Notes: generated by a model from the sequence alone, not told the origin. Positions 15,294 through 24,634 are shown, numbered from the stretch's first letter. The stretch is 28,812 nucleotides of DNA from Oscillospiraceae bacterium (GCA_031270785.1 JAISWM010000068.1:1-28812); one strand, 5' to 3'. Numbers and translations: made by a program.

Positions 15294-16469
15294 ATGATGA
15301 CAAAGTGGTCCAGCCATTTAAAAAAATATGATAATTGTGTTCAACCCATAGCGGAGGTTTCAATAGCTGGGAAGGCATGGAGCTCTGAAACAATATTAAT
15401 CACAAATATTGACGTTTCCCTTTCTGTTGGGCCGGAAGCCAGCACTTGCACGGTGGAGTTTTCAACTACTTTACCGGATGTTGAAGATGGAACTTTAAGT
15501 ATAGATGACGATTTTGCCAAAGTTAAGTTGGGTGTGGATATAGAAATATCACTGGGATATTTTGCCGAAGGCCTTTTTGGGCTTTCAGCTGAGGTTACAG
15601 AAGTTTTTATCGGGTATGTATGCGATATAGAAATTAAAGTTCGCGAAGGGAAACAAGCAGTATTAATTGTTAAGGGAATGGATGCAAAAGTATGGATGAT
15701 GCCGAGCCAAATAATTGAGCTTAAAAAAGAAAAAACCAAAATATCGGATGTGGTAGCCGATACGCTGAGCGATTTTTCGGGAAAAATTAAAGGGAAGACA
15801 ATAAAAATAGACGGTGAGCCGGAACTTGAAAGACCGATTTGGCAGATGAATGAAAGCCACTATGAGTTTTTATGCAGATTAGCCGAACTTTCAGGGTGCT
15901 TTTTTTACATTAGTTTGGGTAAACTGTATTTTACAAGTGTTTCTGAACTTCAAAGCGACGGAGTTGAACTTTCACCAGGCGTAGGAATACATGAGCTTGA
16001 TGTGACAATTAGTATTTGGGGTCAGCACAAGGAAGTTACGCACGTAAGTTTAGACCCGAAGGATTTTACTAAAAAAATAGAATCTAAAGTAACGTCTTCA
16101 AGTATAACAAAGTATGGCGACGGAAAAGCCCCTACAAGTTTGACTTCGAATATAAGCGCATCTTGTGCAAGAAGCATTGTGGATTATTCCATAGCTTCGG
16201 CGGCAGAGGCTAAGTTTAGATCAGAGGCTCTTTATAACAAAACGGCTATAGATTTAGTGCAAGGAAAATTTTTAGTAGCTGGAATCCCGGATATTACGGT
16301 TGCATCCGGGCTTGAAACCAGCGATTGCGGCGAGCCTATTGATAATACCTATATTATTACGAAAATACAGCATCACTGTAATATTTCAAACAGAGAATAT
16401 ACCACGGAAATAGAAGCCAGCTCCAGCAAAGTAAATCCGCTGACTGCCAGCCTTTTAAGCCTATTTTAA
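15294..16469 (+). CDS. Baseplate hub protein (P2 gpD / T4 gp27-like, VgrG N-terminal half)
   Basis: 391 residues. The fold-defining stretches are the beta-rich N-terminus with VEFSTT and an oil-rich strand pattern, GYVCDIEIKVREGKQAVLIVKGMD, and PIWQMNESHYEFLCRLAELSGCFFYISLGKLYFTS, the standard late-control gene D / gp27 signature (xSDxxFLxRLAxxxGxxxx, here with NESHYEFL). The C-terminus (ITKIQHHCNISNREYTTEIEAS) is also typical. It would form the trimeric hub joining tube to spike. In most eCIS and T6SS the hub and spike are fused as VgrG; here they are two genes 19 bases apart. ATG at 15294 has AAAGGA 10 bases upstream; a second ATG follows directly. Confidence 0.9.
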   Translation: MMTKWSSHLKKYDNCVQPIAEVSIAGKAWSSETILITNIDVSLSVGPEASTCTVEFSTTLPDVEDGTLSIDDDFAKVKLGVDIEISLGYFAEGLFGLSAEVTEVFIGYVCDIEIKVREGKQAVLIVKGMDAKVWMMPSQIIELKKEKTKISDVVADTLSDFSGKIKGKTIKIDGEPELERPIWQMNESHYEFLCRLAELSGCFFYISLGKLYFTSVSELQSDGVELSPGVGIHELDVTISIWGQHKEVTHVSLDPKDFTKKIESKVTSSSITKYGDGKAPTSLTSNISASCARSIVDYSIASAAEAKFRSEALYNKTAIDLVQGKFLVAGIPDITVASGLETSDCGEPIDNTYIITKIQHHCNISNREYTTEIEASSSKVNPLTASLLSLF

Positions 16470-16488
16470 TTTTAGGGGGAAATTGAGA

Positions 16489-17223
16489 ATGTCCAAAAAT
16501 ATGTTAAACGGGCTGCCTACCATGACCGGTATAGTGAAAGAGATCGGCAGTGATGAGGATAAACTTAATAAAATAAAAGTAACAGTGCCGATTTTAGATG
16601 ATGTGGAACTGCAAGCCAGAATAGGGTACCCGATCGCAGGGCCGGAGTATGGTTTTATGTGGGCTCCGGACGTCGGGCAGGAGGTGTTGCTTGCGTTCCC
16701 GTACGGCGAAATTAATCAGCCGGTAATAATTTGCGCAATGTATAATGAAAAAAACAAACCCCCTATGGAGCTTACGAAAGAAAATCAAGATATATATTAT
16801 AAATCCAAAACCGGAAATGAATTTACTTTTCACGATGAAGAAGATAAATCAAAAATAGAAATAACCACTAAAAAAGGCCATCAATTAATTTATGATGATG
16901 ATCAAGAGACCTTAACTATACAATCCAAAGGAGATAATTCAATAATATTTGATTTAAAGAATGGGGAAATGACGATACAGGTAAAGGCAAAGGCACTTTT
17001 TAAAGCGGGTAGCGGAGACACTTTGACCGTTGAGGACGGTAAAGGGGTAACGGTAAATAGTACTCAGGGCGGTTTTACTGCTGAGGGTAAAGATATTTCA
17101 CTTACGGGTAAAGCCGGAATTAAAATTGAGAGCAAGGCAAGCCTTGAAGCAAAAGGCGCGACTTTTAATCTGGAAGGGCAAGCAACAGGTAACGTAAAAG
17201 CAGCTATGTTAAATCTTAACTGA
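16489..17223 (+). CDS. Spike protein (P2 gpV / T4 gp5-like) with OB-fold and beta-helix tail
   Basis: 244 residues from ATG 16489, 9 bases after TAGGGGGA; the in-frame TTG 16483 is too close to that site. Residues about 8-90 are the OB-fold of the baseplate V family: TGIVKEIGSDEDKLNKIKV, WAPDVGQEVLLAFPYGEINQPVIICAMYN. From residue 100 on comes a repetitive beta-helix needle with short strands such as SKIEITTKKGHQLIYDD, TLTIQSKGDNSIIFD, GVTVNSTQGGFTAEGKDISLTGKAGIKIESKASLEAKG, ending in LNLN. It is the membrane-piercing tip on the hub. No PAAR domain is fused and no PAAR gene follows, so the needle may be capped by its own C-terminus or by a protein encoded elsewhere. Confidence 0.9.
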   Translation: MSKNMLNGLPTMTGIVKEIGSDEDKLNKIKVTVPILDDVELQARIGYPIAGPEYGFMWAPDVGQEVLLAFPYGEINQPVIICAMYNEKNKPPMELTKENQDIYYKSKTGNEFTFHDEEDKSKIEITTKKGHQLIYDDDQETLTIQSKGDNSIIFDLKNGEMTIQVKAKALFKAGSGDTLTVEDGKGVTVNSTQGGFTAEGKDISLTGKAGIKIESKASLEAKGATFNLEGQATGNVKAAMLNLN

Positions 17224-17228
17224 TATAT

Positions 17229-17382
17229 TAGACCTGTCCGTAAACTTTACAGATTGCAATCAAAATCGACGACGGCGTATAAAAATACTCCCAGGAGATT
17301 TTTGGTTGTGGTCCAAATTAATTGATAATATCTTTCACCCCCCCGCCGTAGGCGGGGGGAAAAGAAAGGATTTCAACTGTAT
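17229..17382. repeat. Mosaic C-D-A repeat block between spike and gp25 genes
   Basis: Module C (17229-17260, AGACCTGTCCGTAAACTT), module D (17262-17303, AAAATCGACGACGGCG to GGAGATTTTT) and a family A element truncated at its right end (17304-17382; hairpin CCCCCCCGCC-GTA-GGCGGGGGG, then TTTCAACTGTATTGG). It lies where a PAAR gene is found in many clusters. Confidence 0.7.
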
Positions 17383-17436
17383 TGGCGGGGAAGAGAAACG
17401 CAAATAGTGCAAATAAACGTTTGGGAGGTGTTAATA

Positions 17437-17826
17437 TTGGCCAGTATAAAAGGGTGGAAATTTCCTGTTCAGGTTGATAAAAGTACCGGAAGAATTATGA
17501 CAGTAGAAGATAATGAAAATGTTAAACAGTCTGTAAATATCATTCTCAGAACAGAACAATATGAAAGAAAAATTTTTCCTACTTTTGGTACGGATATGCG
17601 AGCGTATATGTTTGAGGTTGTTGACCAAACTTTTATATCCATGATAAAAAGTACGGTTACAGGAAGTTTAAAAAGGTGGGAAAGTCATATAAAAGATCTT
17701 CATGTTAGTGTAAGAGCTGCAGCAGGGCCTATATGCAAGGTGGAGACTATTGTCGACTATCTTACGGACATTGCTCCCGTTCAGGAAAGAGTTTCTAAAA
17801 CTATGGATATGAGCGGAATAAAATAA
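17437..17826 (+). CDS. Baseplate wedge protein, gp25-like
   Basis: 129 residues from TTG 17437, 6 bases after GGGAGGTG; the upstream in-frame GTG 17407 has no site. The features of the GPW/gp25 family are present: VNIILRTEQYERKIFPTFGTDMRAYMFEVVDQTF (the consensus IxxILxTxxGERxxxPxFG is here ILRTEQYERKIFPTFG), followed by the amphipathic helix and KRWESHIKDLHVSV. The E-R pair of the EPR-like core is at YERK. It binds the first sheath ring and the J-type wedge proteins to start sheath assembly. The next gene begins 23 bases downstream, so expression with J1 is likely coupled. Confidence 0.92.
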   Translation: MASIKGWKFPVQVDKSTGRIMTVEDNENVKQSVNIILRTEQYERKIFPTFGTDMRAYMFEVVDQTFISMIKSTVTGSLKRWESHIKDLHVSVRAAAGPICKVETIVDYLTDIAPVQERVSKTMDMSGIK

Positions 17827-17849
17827 ATTAGTGTAGGGGGGTGCGGAAA

Positions 17850-20800
17850 GTGAGCGAAGTACCGAAATTAGACAGAAGAGATTCTAAAAACTTAATGGAA
17901 GAAATCAAAAATTTAGCAAAACAATATACGCCTGAATGGAGTTTTGAAGAAAACAGTTCAGACGTAGGCGTAATATTTGCTAAAATTTTTTGTGGTATGA
18001 TGGAAAGCACAATTAGCAGATATAACAAAACCTCATACAATTATTATCTTACATTTTTAAATACCATTGGAACTAAGCTAAGGCCCGCATCTGAAGCATC
18101 GGGGATGGTGGTGGTTACTGTAACGGAAGGGTCTAAAGGCGCTTACATAGAAAAAGGAGCCCCCGTTTTCGCTGATGCCGATACTGAAGATGGCGTAGCC
18201 ATATATGAGACTAAAGACAGTTTGTTTGCGGTAGATACTAACATAGACAGTGTGTTTTTTACGGATGGATTATCTAATTCCATATGCGGTGTATATTCAA
18301 TGAAGGGGGAAGAAAATGAAAAAGTAGGGTCATTTAGAATATTTGATAATGTATCTTATGAAAACCTTCAGCATCATGAATTTTATTTTGGCGATGATGT
18401 GGTCTTTGATGTTAAAAAATCTGATATAACATTTTTCTTTTATAACAGTATGTCGGAAAAAAGAGAAAAAGCGTTATTAGAAATATTTAGTGACAAAGAT
18501 AACGTAAAATGGCAGTATAACAGTAAAGATGGCTGGCAGGATATACCAAAGGCGGAAAAAGTTGACGGCGGCTTAAAATTGCAATTTGAAAGCGGAACCG
18601 TTCAAAGCAAGATAAATGAAATAACTTCCAGGTTTATCAGATGTAAATTTAATAAATTGCCTGATGAAAGCATTTCAGTTACAAAAATAAAATATAAGTC
18701 CGCATGTGAAAATTTGCCTCCGGACACAATGTATTCAGGCGACGCGGAGCTTACTCCGACCGATTTTTTCCCGTTTGAGGAACAATATAGTATGTACAGT
18801 AATTTTGCTTTTGCCTGCAAAGAAGCGTTTACAAAAAAAGGCGCGGACATAGAAATAAATGTTGAAATGCAATTTGTTAAAGCCGCTATTAATTCGGACG
18901 CCAGCAACGCGGGAAAAAGGTATAAATATATTATGACGGACATGGACTTTGCAAATTTAGAACCTTCTGATGTCAGAATAGAAAAAGTCGCCTGGGAGTA
19001 CTGGAACGGAAAAGGGTGGGCCAGGTTAGTCCCCGACCATACCGGTGAAGACTTCTTTAATTTAGAAGAAGGTAAAAAAATAAAAAGAAAATTAAAATTT
19101 AAGTGCCCAGATGACCTTGGAAGCGTAATGGTAGGGTCGGGGGAAGGCTTTTTTATCAGAGTACGTATTTCAAAAATGAACAATCAATTTGACATTTTCG
19201 CAAATTACATTACCCCGTATATTCATAATATATTTGTAAGTTATGACTACGGCGAGGGTGGAAATATATGCGATAAAGCCATAGTGCATTCTGATTTAAG
19301 AGAAGAAATTTTTGACATTAATCAAAACAAAGAGATAAAACTTGCTCAAAAAACGCTTTGTGAGTGCCCGGCAATGTATCTTTGCCTTACAAAACCGCTC
19401 AGAGAGGGCACTATAAGGCTTTTTGTAAATATAGAAGAGGGGATTCACAGATATAACCCTACGCTAAAATGGGAATATTGCGCTAATGACAATAAAGGCG
19501 GAAGTAAATGGGAGCACATCGATGTAATGGACCTTACTGATGGTTTTTCTCATAGCGAAACGGTTACTATGATCGGAAAAAATGATTTTAAAAAGATAAC
19601 TTTGTTTAACAAAACAGGATATTTTATTAGAATTTTAAATCCCGATATGAAATATTCAAATAATGATAATATCAGCAGTCGCCCTGTAATAAACGATATA
19701 AAATTTAACGCCGTCGAGGTAGTGCAAAATGACACCCGTCAGCCTGAGTACTTTTCGATAGATTACGACGAAGAAAATAAATTATGTAAACTGTCTTCTC
19801 AAAATGCTTCAAATGTTGTGGTGTGGGTTGACGAGTTTGGAAAGTTATCAACTGTTGAGCAAGAAAAATTTTTAGACCCGACTAATAAAGATGTTCAGCC
19901 GGAATATAATGAAACGGGAGCTTTGGAAAGAATTTGGGTTAAATGGAAGCCGGTGCCGAATTTGGTGAGTTTCGGAATAAATGATAGGGTATATGAAGTT
20001 GACTATCCTAAGGGCGAAATTTTATTTGGCAACGGAAGACACGGAAAGATCCCTACAGCTCAGTATAATGAGAGCATAAAAATAACATATGCCATTTGCA
20101 ACGGTGGAAAAGGGAACGTTGACGCTGGGGCAATTAAGGGCTTTGTAAACAACATTCAAAACGTAAATAGTGTAACGAATGCCAGCCCCATAATGGGCGG
20201 AGTCGACATGGAAAGCGTTGACAACGCCGCAAAACGTATGTTTGAACAAATTTCTTCAGGAAACAGGTTAGTCACTCTTTCAGATTTTGAAGATTCAATA
20301 AAATTTAATGACAGGAATATATATAAAATAAAATGTTTGTCCCATATTGATGAAGATAATAATCCGTGTATCGGCATCACTTCTATAGCTGTTTTGCCGA
20401 GGGAATATATGCAAGGTTATGAAAAATTTCAAGGAATAAAAAACCGAATCTGGAAGTTTATTGATGAAAAAGCTCATGCTCCTTTATCCGTATCCACGAG
20501 GCTGAGAATTTTTGAAGTTAGATATGTTGAAACGTCAATAGGGGTAGACGTAGTTATAAATGATTTTAATGACTACCAAAGTGTTCACCAAAGCATAAAG
20601 AAAAAGTTAAAAAATTTCTTAGACCCCGTTACCGGAAATTTCTCCCAAAAAGGTTGGAATATAGGAGAATTTCCAAGAAAAGAGCTTATTTATAATTGCA
20701 TAAAAGCAGTAGGAAATATAAAGTTTATAAAAAATATAAATATATTTACTTATATGGTAACAAAAGAAGGAAAAAAGGAACTTAGTGTTGATAAGATAAA

Positions 20801-20861
20801 ACAGCAAAATTTTGTCGTCCCGATTTTTGGGGAACCAAAAATTAATATTGCGGTAGGGTAA
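17850..20861 (+). CDS. Baseplate J-like wedge protein 1 (gp6-like)
   Basis: About 1003 residues from GTG 17850, 8 bases after GGGGGG; GTG 17841 overlaps that site. The N-terminal segment (LAKQYTPEWSFEENSSDVGVIFAKIFCGMM) is the usual dimerising start of large J proteins, followed by a beta-rich part (VVVTVTEGSKGAYIEKGAPV). The middle, about 200-640, is an enlarged beta-sandwich region. The Baseplate_J core is at about 715-830: EILFGNGRHGKIP, YAICNGGKGNVDAGAI, SPIMGGVDMESVDNAAKR, RLVTLSDFEDSI. With J2 it would form the inner wedge ring around the hub. It is at the large end for the family. Its TAA stop lies within the target duplication of the family A element that follows. Confidence 0.9.
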   Translation: MSEVPKLDRRDSKNLMEEIKNLAKQYTPEWSFEENSSDVGVIFAKIFCGMMESTISRYNKTSYNYYLTFLNTIGTKLRPASEASGMVVVTVTEGSKGAYIEKGAPVFADADTEDGVAIYETKDSLFAVDTNIDSVFFTDGLSNSICGVYSMKGEENEKVGSFRIFDNVSYENLQHHEFYFGDDVVFDVKKSDITFFFYNSMSEKREKALLEIFSDKDNVKWQYNSKDGWQDIPKAEKVDGGLKLQFESGTVQSKINEITSRFIRCKFNKLPDESISVTKIKYKSACENLPPDTMYSGDAELTPTDFFPFEEQYSMYSNFAFACKEAFTKKGADIEINVEMQFVKAAINSDASNAGKRYKYIMTDMDFANLEPSDVRIEKVAWEYWNGKGWARLVPDHTGEDFFNLEEGKKIKRKLKFKCPDDLGSVMVGSGEGFFIRVRISKMNNQFDIFANYITPYIHNIFVSYDYGEGGNICDKAIVHSDLREEIFDINQNKEIKLAQKTLCECPAMYLCLTKPLREGTIRLFVNIEEGIHRYNPTLKWEYCANDNKGGSKWEHIDVMDLTDGFSHSETVTMIGKNDFKKITLFNKTGYFIRILNPDMKYSNNDNISSRPVINDIKFNAVEVVQNDTRQPEYFSIDYDEENKLCKLSSQNASNVVVWVDEFGKLSTVEQEKFLDPTNKDVQPEYNETGALERIWVKWKPVPNLVSFGINDRVYEVDYPKGEILFGNGRHGKIPTAQYNESIKITYAICNGGKGNVDAGAIKGFVNNIQNVNSVTNASPIMGGVDMESVDNAAKRMFEQISSGNRLVTLSDFEDSIKFNDRNIYKIKCLSHIDEDNNPCIGITSIAVLPREYMQGYEKFQGIKNRIWKFIDEKAHAPLSVSTRLRIFEVRYVETSIGVDVVINDFNDYQSVHQSIKKKLKNFLDPVTGNFSQKGWNIGEFPRKELIYNCIKAVGNIKFIKNINIFTYMVTKEGKKELSVDKIKQQNFVVPIFGEPKINIAVG

Positions 20862-20866
20862 AGTAC

Positions 20867-21069
20867 GGGTTGCACTCCAAATTAGTTGTTAATATCTTTT
20901 CCCCCGCCTACGGCGGGAAAAAGAAAAAAAATTCAACTATAGCTGTTCCGTTTGAAAAGCGTCTGATTTTTATGACTTTTTCCCAGCCGTCGGTTTGGAG
21001 AAAGTACACGGATAAATTTACTTTTGAGGGCTGTTTTAAATCGTAACAGCTATATTTTGAAACATGACC
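20867..21069. mobile_element. Family A element on the J1 stop codon, interrupted by a family B element
   Basis: Left part 20867-20939 (GGGTTGCACTCCAAATTAG, hairpin CCCCCGCC-TAC-GGCGGG) and right part 21053-21069 (TATTTTGAAACATGACC) rejoin to a normal family A copy when 20940-21052 is removed. The flanks TAAAGTAC (20859-20866) and TGAAGTAT (21070-21077) match at 6 of 8, both differences being transitions, as expected of an old 8-bp duplication. Confidence 0.8.
20940..21052. mobile_element. Family B element nested in a family A element
   Basis: 113 bp, ends TAGCTGTTCCGTTTGAAAA and TTTTAAATCGTAACAGCTA, with TA on each side (20938-20939 and 21053-21054). The undisrupted A consensus has a single TA at this point, so the duplication is exactly TA, the signature of IS630/Tc1-mariner-type insertion. 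Confidence 0.87.
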
Positions 21070-21092
21070 TGAAGTATGGGGGCTAATAGGCG

Positions 21093-23255
21093 ATGATAGA
21101 ACTTGAAAATCTGAATAATCAGCCAATAGAAGATATTTTAGATGAAGCCAAAAAACAAATAATATATTTAAATTCGGACTGGACAAATCATCAAGAATCG
21201 GATCCGGGAATTACTTTGCTGGAACTTTTTGTATGGCTGAAATCTGTTCAGCATGAATATTTGAATCGTATACTGCCGGGAGTAAAACATAAATTTTTAA
21301 ACCTCTTAGATATACACCTAAAAAGAAATGCCGGCGCAATAACACTGCTTGAAATTTCAGATATTGCTCAAAATATTGTTATACCTAAAGGCACAAGGTG
21401 GAAAACAAATAATATGATTTTTGAGAATATTAATCAGCAGATGTTAATTAATTCAGGCATTTTAAGTGTTGAATTTGACAATCCCGGTTTCGCAACGGAA
21501 GAGGAATATTACAAATTTGACGGCAGCAGAATTTTTCATCTATTTGGTGAAAATTTCAGCGACGCGGATAAATATCTTCCGCGCACGGTTACAATAAATT
21601 TCAGCAAAGAACTTCCAAGCTCTGAAGTAATAAATCTTTATTTTGACATTTTCAGCGACAACAAAAATATATCCAGAAATGAAATACCGGTTGGCAGTGA
21701 ATTTGACGAAATAGCAAGCGTTAAGTGGGAATATTACGGAGCGCAAAATGAAGTTTTGGGTTGGCACCCTATAAACGTAGTAAAAGATTATACACATTGC
21801 TTTTTGTTTACAGGGATCGTAAGGCTTAGAATAAACGGAAAAATGGAACCCCTCGACGGAGTATACTCAATACGCTTTAGCTTAGTAAAAAATGAATATG
21901 ATTTCCCGCCCAAAATAAAAAATATTATCCCGAATGTATTTTACGCAAAGCAAGGAATTACTAAGTGCGACAACATAATTGTTAAAAAGAAACATCTTAA
22001 AGAAGATTTTAGAGTAGAAATAAGTTCTCATGTTTTTATTTATGGTAACTGTGATGTATATATAAAGAAATTTGGCGGATGGGTTGAAACAAAAAATTTT
22101 ACCGTAGATAAAAATATAGATGGAGGAATTTTTACACTTAAAATCGATAATGTAGAGGAAATAATAGAGAACTACTCTTATGAAGATGAATTTTTATTAA
22201 TAGTGGCATACGATAAAGATATTCAAGACAAAATAATTCTTGGCAGCGGTACCGGATCGTCCGCGCAATTTTTTGAGTTTAGATATCAAAATGTTTTATA
22301 TGATGGAGCAGAATTGTTAATCGGAGAGGAAAAAGATGATGAAACAGTCTTTCACAAGTGGACGAGGGTTGACAATTTCTTTTCCTCAAAAAAATATGAC
22401 AGGCACTACGTGCTGGACGAGCGGAAAAAAGCTATCATTTTTGGCGATCATCATTATGGTATGGCTCCAAGATTCGGAAAAAACAATGTAAGGTTTTGTA
22501 AGCTGGTGTTTTGCGACGGTGAACATTCAAATATTAATCAGGGAATGATTAATAAAGTAGAGACTGAAAATCAAGTTCTCAAGGAATCCCGTATTTTTCA
22601 AATATGCTCTGCAGTTGGAGGAAGAGATAACGAGACGGTAGAAAGAGCTGTGGCAAGAGCGGCTGTTTTATTCAGCGATTGCGGCAGGGCTATAACTGCT
22701 AAAGACTATACCAATGTAGTAAAAAATACACCTGGGCTTATGTTTCAAAATGTCAAAGTACTGCCTAATTATATGCCCGGGGAAGACTGTACCAAACAAA
22801 ACTGCACTACAATTGCTGTTCGGTGGAATGATAAAGTGGGGCTGCCACTTCCGAAAAGTTATGAAAATAATATTATGAGGCAAATAAATAAGTACAGGCT
22901 TATAAACACTAAAGTTAAGGTTGTAGGTCCGGAATATATTGGTTTAATAATCACCGGAGAAATTATAGTAAAATCTTTTTATAGGCCCGAAGACAAATTA
23001 ATAGAAAAATACATTCAAAAATTTGTAAAAAAGGTTAATTTTGATCTGGGAAAAATATTTTATTTTGGTGATTTGTTCGGGGAACTGGATAAACTTGATT
23101 ATGTGTCTTATCTTGAAAAACTCAGAATTACTCCAATTGGTAATTATGTTGAAAAAACGGTCTCGGAGGATATCATTGTACCCCCAAACGGGGTTTACTA
23201 TGTAGATAAAATAGATCTGAATTATATTAAAAGTTCTGAAATATACGGTGATTAA
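21093..23255 (+). CDS. Baseplate J-like wedge protein 2
   Basis: 720 residues, ATG 21093 with GGGGGC about 9 bases upstream. N-terminus NNQPIEDILDEAKKQIIYLN and WTNHQESDPGITLLELFVWL is the family's usual opening, followed by LLDIHLKRNAGAITLLEIS and VIPKGTRWKTNNMIFEN. The J core lies at about 445-550: KAIIFGDHHYGMAPRFG, INQGMINKV, FQICSAVGGRDNETVERAVARA, RAITAKDYTNVV. The FGDG motif found in most members is FGDH here. It partners J1 in the wedge. The tail-protein gene starts 12 bases after its stop with AAGGAGGTGG in between, so the two are translationally coupled. Confidence 0.9.
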   Translation: MIELENLNNQPIEDILDEAKKQIIYLNSDWTNHQESDPGITLLELFVWLKSVQHEYLNRILPGVKHKFLNLLDIHLKRNAGAITLLEISDIAQNIVIPKGTRWKTNNMIFENINQQMLINSGILSVEFDNPGFATEEEYYKFDGSRIFHLFGENFSDADKYLPRTVTINFSKELPSSEVINLYFDIFSDNKNISRNEIPVGSEFDEIASVKWEYYGAQNEVLGWHPINVVKDYTHCFLFTGIVRLRINGKMEPLDGVYSIRFSLVKNEYDFPPKIKNIIPNVFYAKQGITKCDNIIVKKKHLKEDFRVEISSHVFIYGNCDVYIKKFGGWVETKNFTVDKNIDGGIFTLKIDNVEEIIENYSYEDEFLLIVAYDKDIQDKIILGSGTGSSAQFFEFRYQNVLYDGAELLIGEEKDDETVFHKWTRVDNFFSSKKYDRHYVLDERKKAIIFGDHHYGMAPRFGKNNVRFCKLVFCDGEHSNINQGMINKVETENQVLKESRIFQICSAVGGRDNETVERAVARAAVLFSDCGRAITAKDYTNVVKNTPGLMFQNVKVLPNYMPGEDCTKQNCTTIAVRWNDKVGLPLPKSYENNIMRQINKYRLINTKVKVVGPEYIGLIITGEIIVKSFYRPEDKLIEKYIQKFVKKVNFDLGKIFYFGDLFGELDKLDYVSYLEKLRITPIGNYVEKTVSEDIIVPPNGVYYVDKIDLNYIKSSEIYGD

Positions 23256-23267
23256 GGAGGTGGTCTT

Positions 23268-24437
23268 TTGGCTTCAGGCGCAAAGTATTTTATACTCAAC
23301 AGGGAAGATGACTGGAAATACAAGAGTGCAATTCAAAATGTTTTGTTTGAAGGAGATATGTTACTGTCTAACAATAAATCAGGGGAAAACAGCGTGTATA
23401 TATCCAGTTCGTTTGACAGTTTGCAAAATGAAACTGTTTGGCATAGAATGCGTCTTAATTATGAACTGCCGAACGACGCGTTATTAAAGCTTAAACTTTA
23501 TACTAGTGACAGCAAGGAAGTATTGATTCCCGCCTTAAATGGAAAGGGCCTGGTGGAATCAAATATAGATGATTATATTTTAGATGAGAATATAGACATA
23601 AACAGAAAGATGGATATATTCGACCACATAGGAGCACAAAAATTTGAGAACCCTACGGACATATTGATGTTTAATTTAAAAGGAAGATATTTATGGATTT
23701 GCATGGAACTGATAAATTACAGCCACAGCCAAATAAAAATGAAAGATGTTAAAATTGAATTCCCTAAAGTAACATTTACAGATTACCTGCCGGAAATATA
23801 TAAAGAACACGGGGGCAAAGGTTCATTTTTAGAAAGATTTTTGGGAATATTTCAGTCCATATACGTGGATTTGGAAGACCGCATAGATAATACCCCGGTG
23901 CAGTTTGACCCGGAAATGACTAACAAGGACTTTCTTGTGTGGATTTCCCGGTGGCTTTCAATAAAAGATGCGTTTATATGGGGAGAAGAAAAATTAAAAA
24001 CCCTTTTAAAACAAGTTACAAATATATATAAATCTAAAGGGACTAAGCAATCTGTTTCAAGAATTGTGGAAGAATTTGCGGGAGTTGAACCGATAGTTGT
24101 AGAACAATTTGACGTAAAAAATAATCAAAACTATGAAATACAAAAAAATCATATAGAAAAGCTGTTTGGGGATAATGGTTATGTGTTTACAGTCATACTT
24201 AGTGAAAAGTTTGTAAATAGTCCGGAGGATTATATCGAGATACTCAGAATAATAAATACCGTAAAACCCATAGATTCTATTTGTAATTTAGTAATACTGA
24301 ATGATAAAATATATCTGGATCATCATTGTTATATTGGCATAAATTCATATATAGCTAAAAATTGTGAATTTGTGATAGACGCAAAGAAAAAAGATTCTAA
24401 TACTTTAATGTTAGTAGATGCAAATGTAAATGTATAG
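23268..24437 (+). CDS. P2 gpI-like tail protein of the baseplate periphery
   Basis: 389 residues from TTG 23268, 8 bases after AAGGAGGTGG. Residues 1-155 are a beta-rich domain (VWHRMRLNYELP, FNLKGRYLWICMELI). Residues about 165-330 carry the tail protein I signature: TFTDYLPEIYKEH, SFLERFLGIFQSIYVDLEDRID, MTNKDFLVWISRWLSI, LLKQVTNIYKSKGTKQSVSRIVEEFAGV. These connect baseplate wedges to fibres. The stop codon TAG (24435-24437) is the first three bases of a family B element inserted in TA of a GTA codon, so the native C-terminus (after VDANVNV) may have been cut or altered by the insertion. Confidence 0.88.
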   Translation: MASGAKYFILNREDDWKYKSAIQNVLFEGDMLLSNNKSGENSVYISSSFDSLQNETVWHRMRLNYELPNDALLKLKLYTSDSKEVLIPALNGKGLVESNIDDYILDENIDINRKMDIFDHIGAQKFENPTDILMFNLKGRYLWICMELINYSHSQIKMKDVKIEFPKVTFTDYLPEIYKEHGGKGSFLERFLGIFQSIYVDLEDRIDNTPVQFDPEMTNKDFLVWISRWLSIKDAFIWGEEKLKTLLKQVTNIYKSKGTKQSVSRIVEEFAGVEPIVVEQFDVKNNQNYEIQKNHIEKLFGDNGYVFTVILSEKFVNSPEDYIEILRIINTVKPIDSICNLVILNDKIYLDHHCYIGINSYIAKNCEFVIDAKKKDSNTLMLVDANVNV

Positions 24438-24634
24438 CTAATACTTTTGAAAAACGCCTGATTTCTCATAACTTTCTCCCGACGGTAGCAATGCGGGAGG
24501 TGGTCCAAATTAGTTGATAATATCTTTTCCCCCAACCCGTGGCGGGGGGGAATAAGAAGGGATTTCAACTATTTTGAGACATGGCCGCAACGCGAGGATC
24601 GCGTGAACAAAATTTTTTTCGAGAATAACAGCTG
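24435..24634. mobile_element. Divergent family B element split by a family A insertion
   Basis: Left arm 24435-24495 (TAGCTAATACTTTTGAAAA, then ACTTTCTCCCGACGG) and right arm 24587-24634 (ending GAGAATAACAGCTG) are the halves of a B-like element. The family A copy at 24496-24586 separates them. Confidence 0.65.
24496..24586. mobile_element. Family A element with 8-bp target duplication (7 of 8 identical)
   Basis: 91 bp, ends GGAGGTGGTCCAAATTAG and (reverse strand) GGCCATGTCTCAAAATAG, flanked by GCAATGCG (24488-24495) and GCAACGCG (24587-24594). Confidence 0.85.

Noticed and set aside
23248..23487. Plus-strand frame overlapping the start of the gpI-like gene
   Set aside because: Starts inside the end of J2 in another frame; the overlapping TTG-started frame carries the gpI-like signature and the ribosome site.
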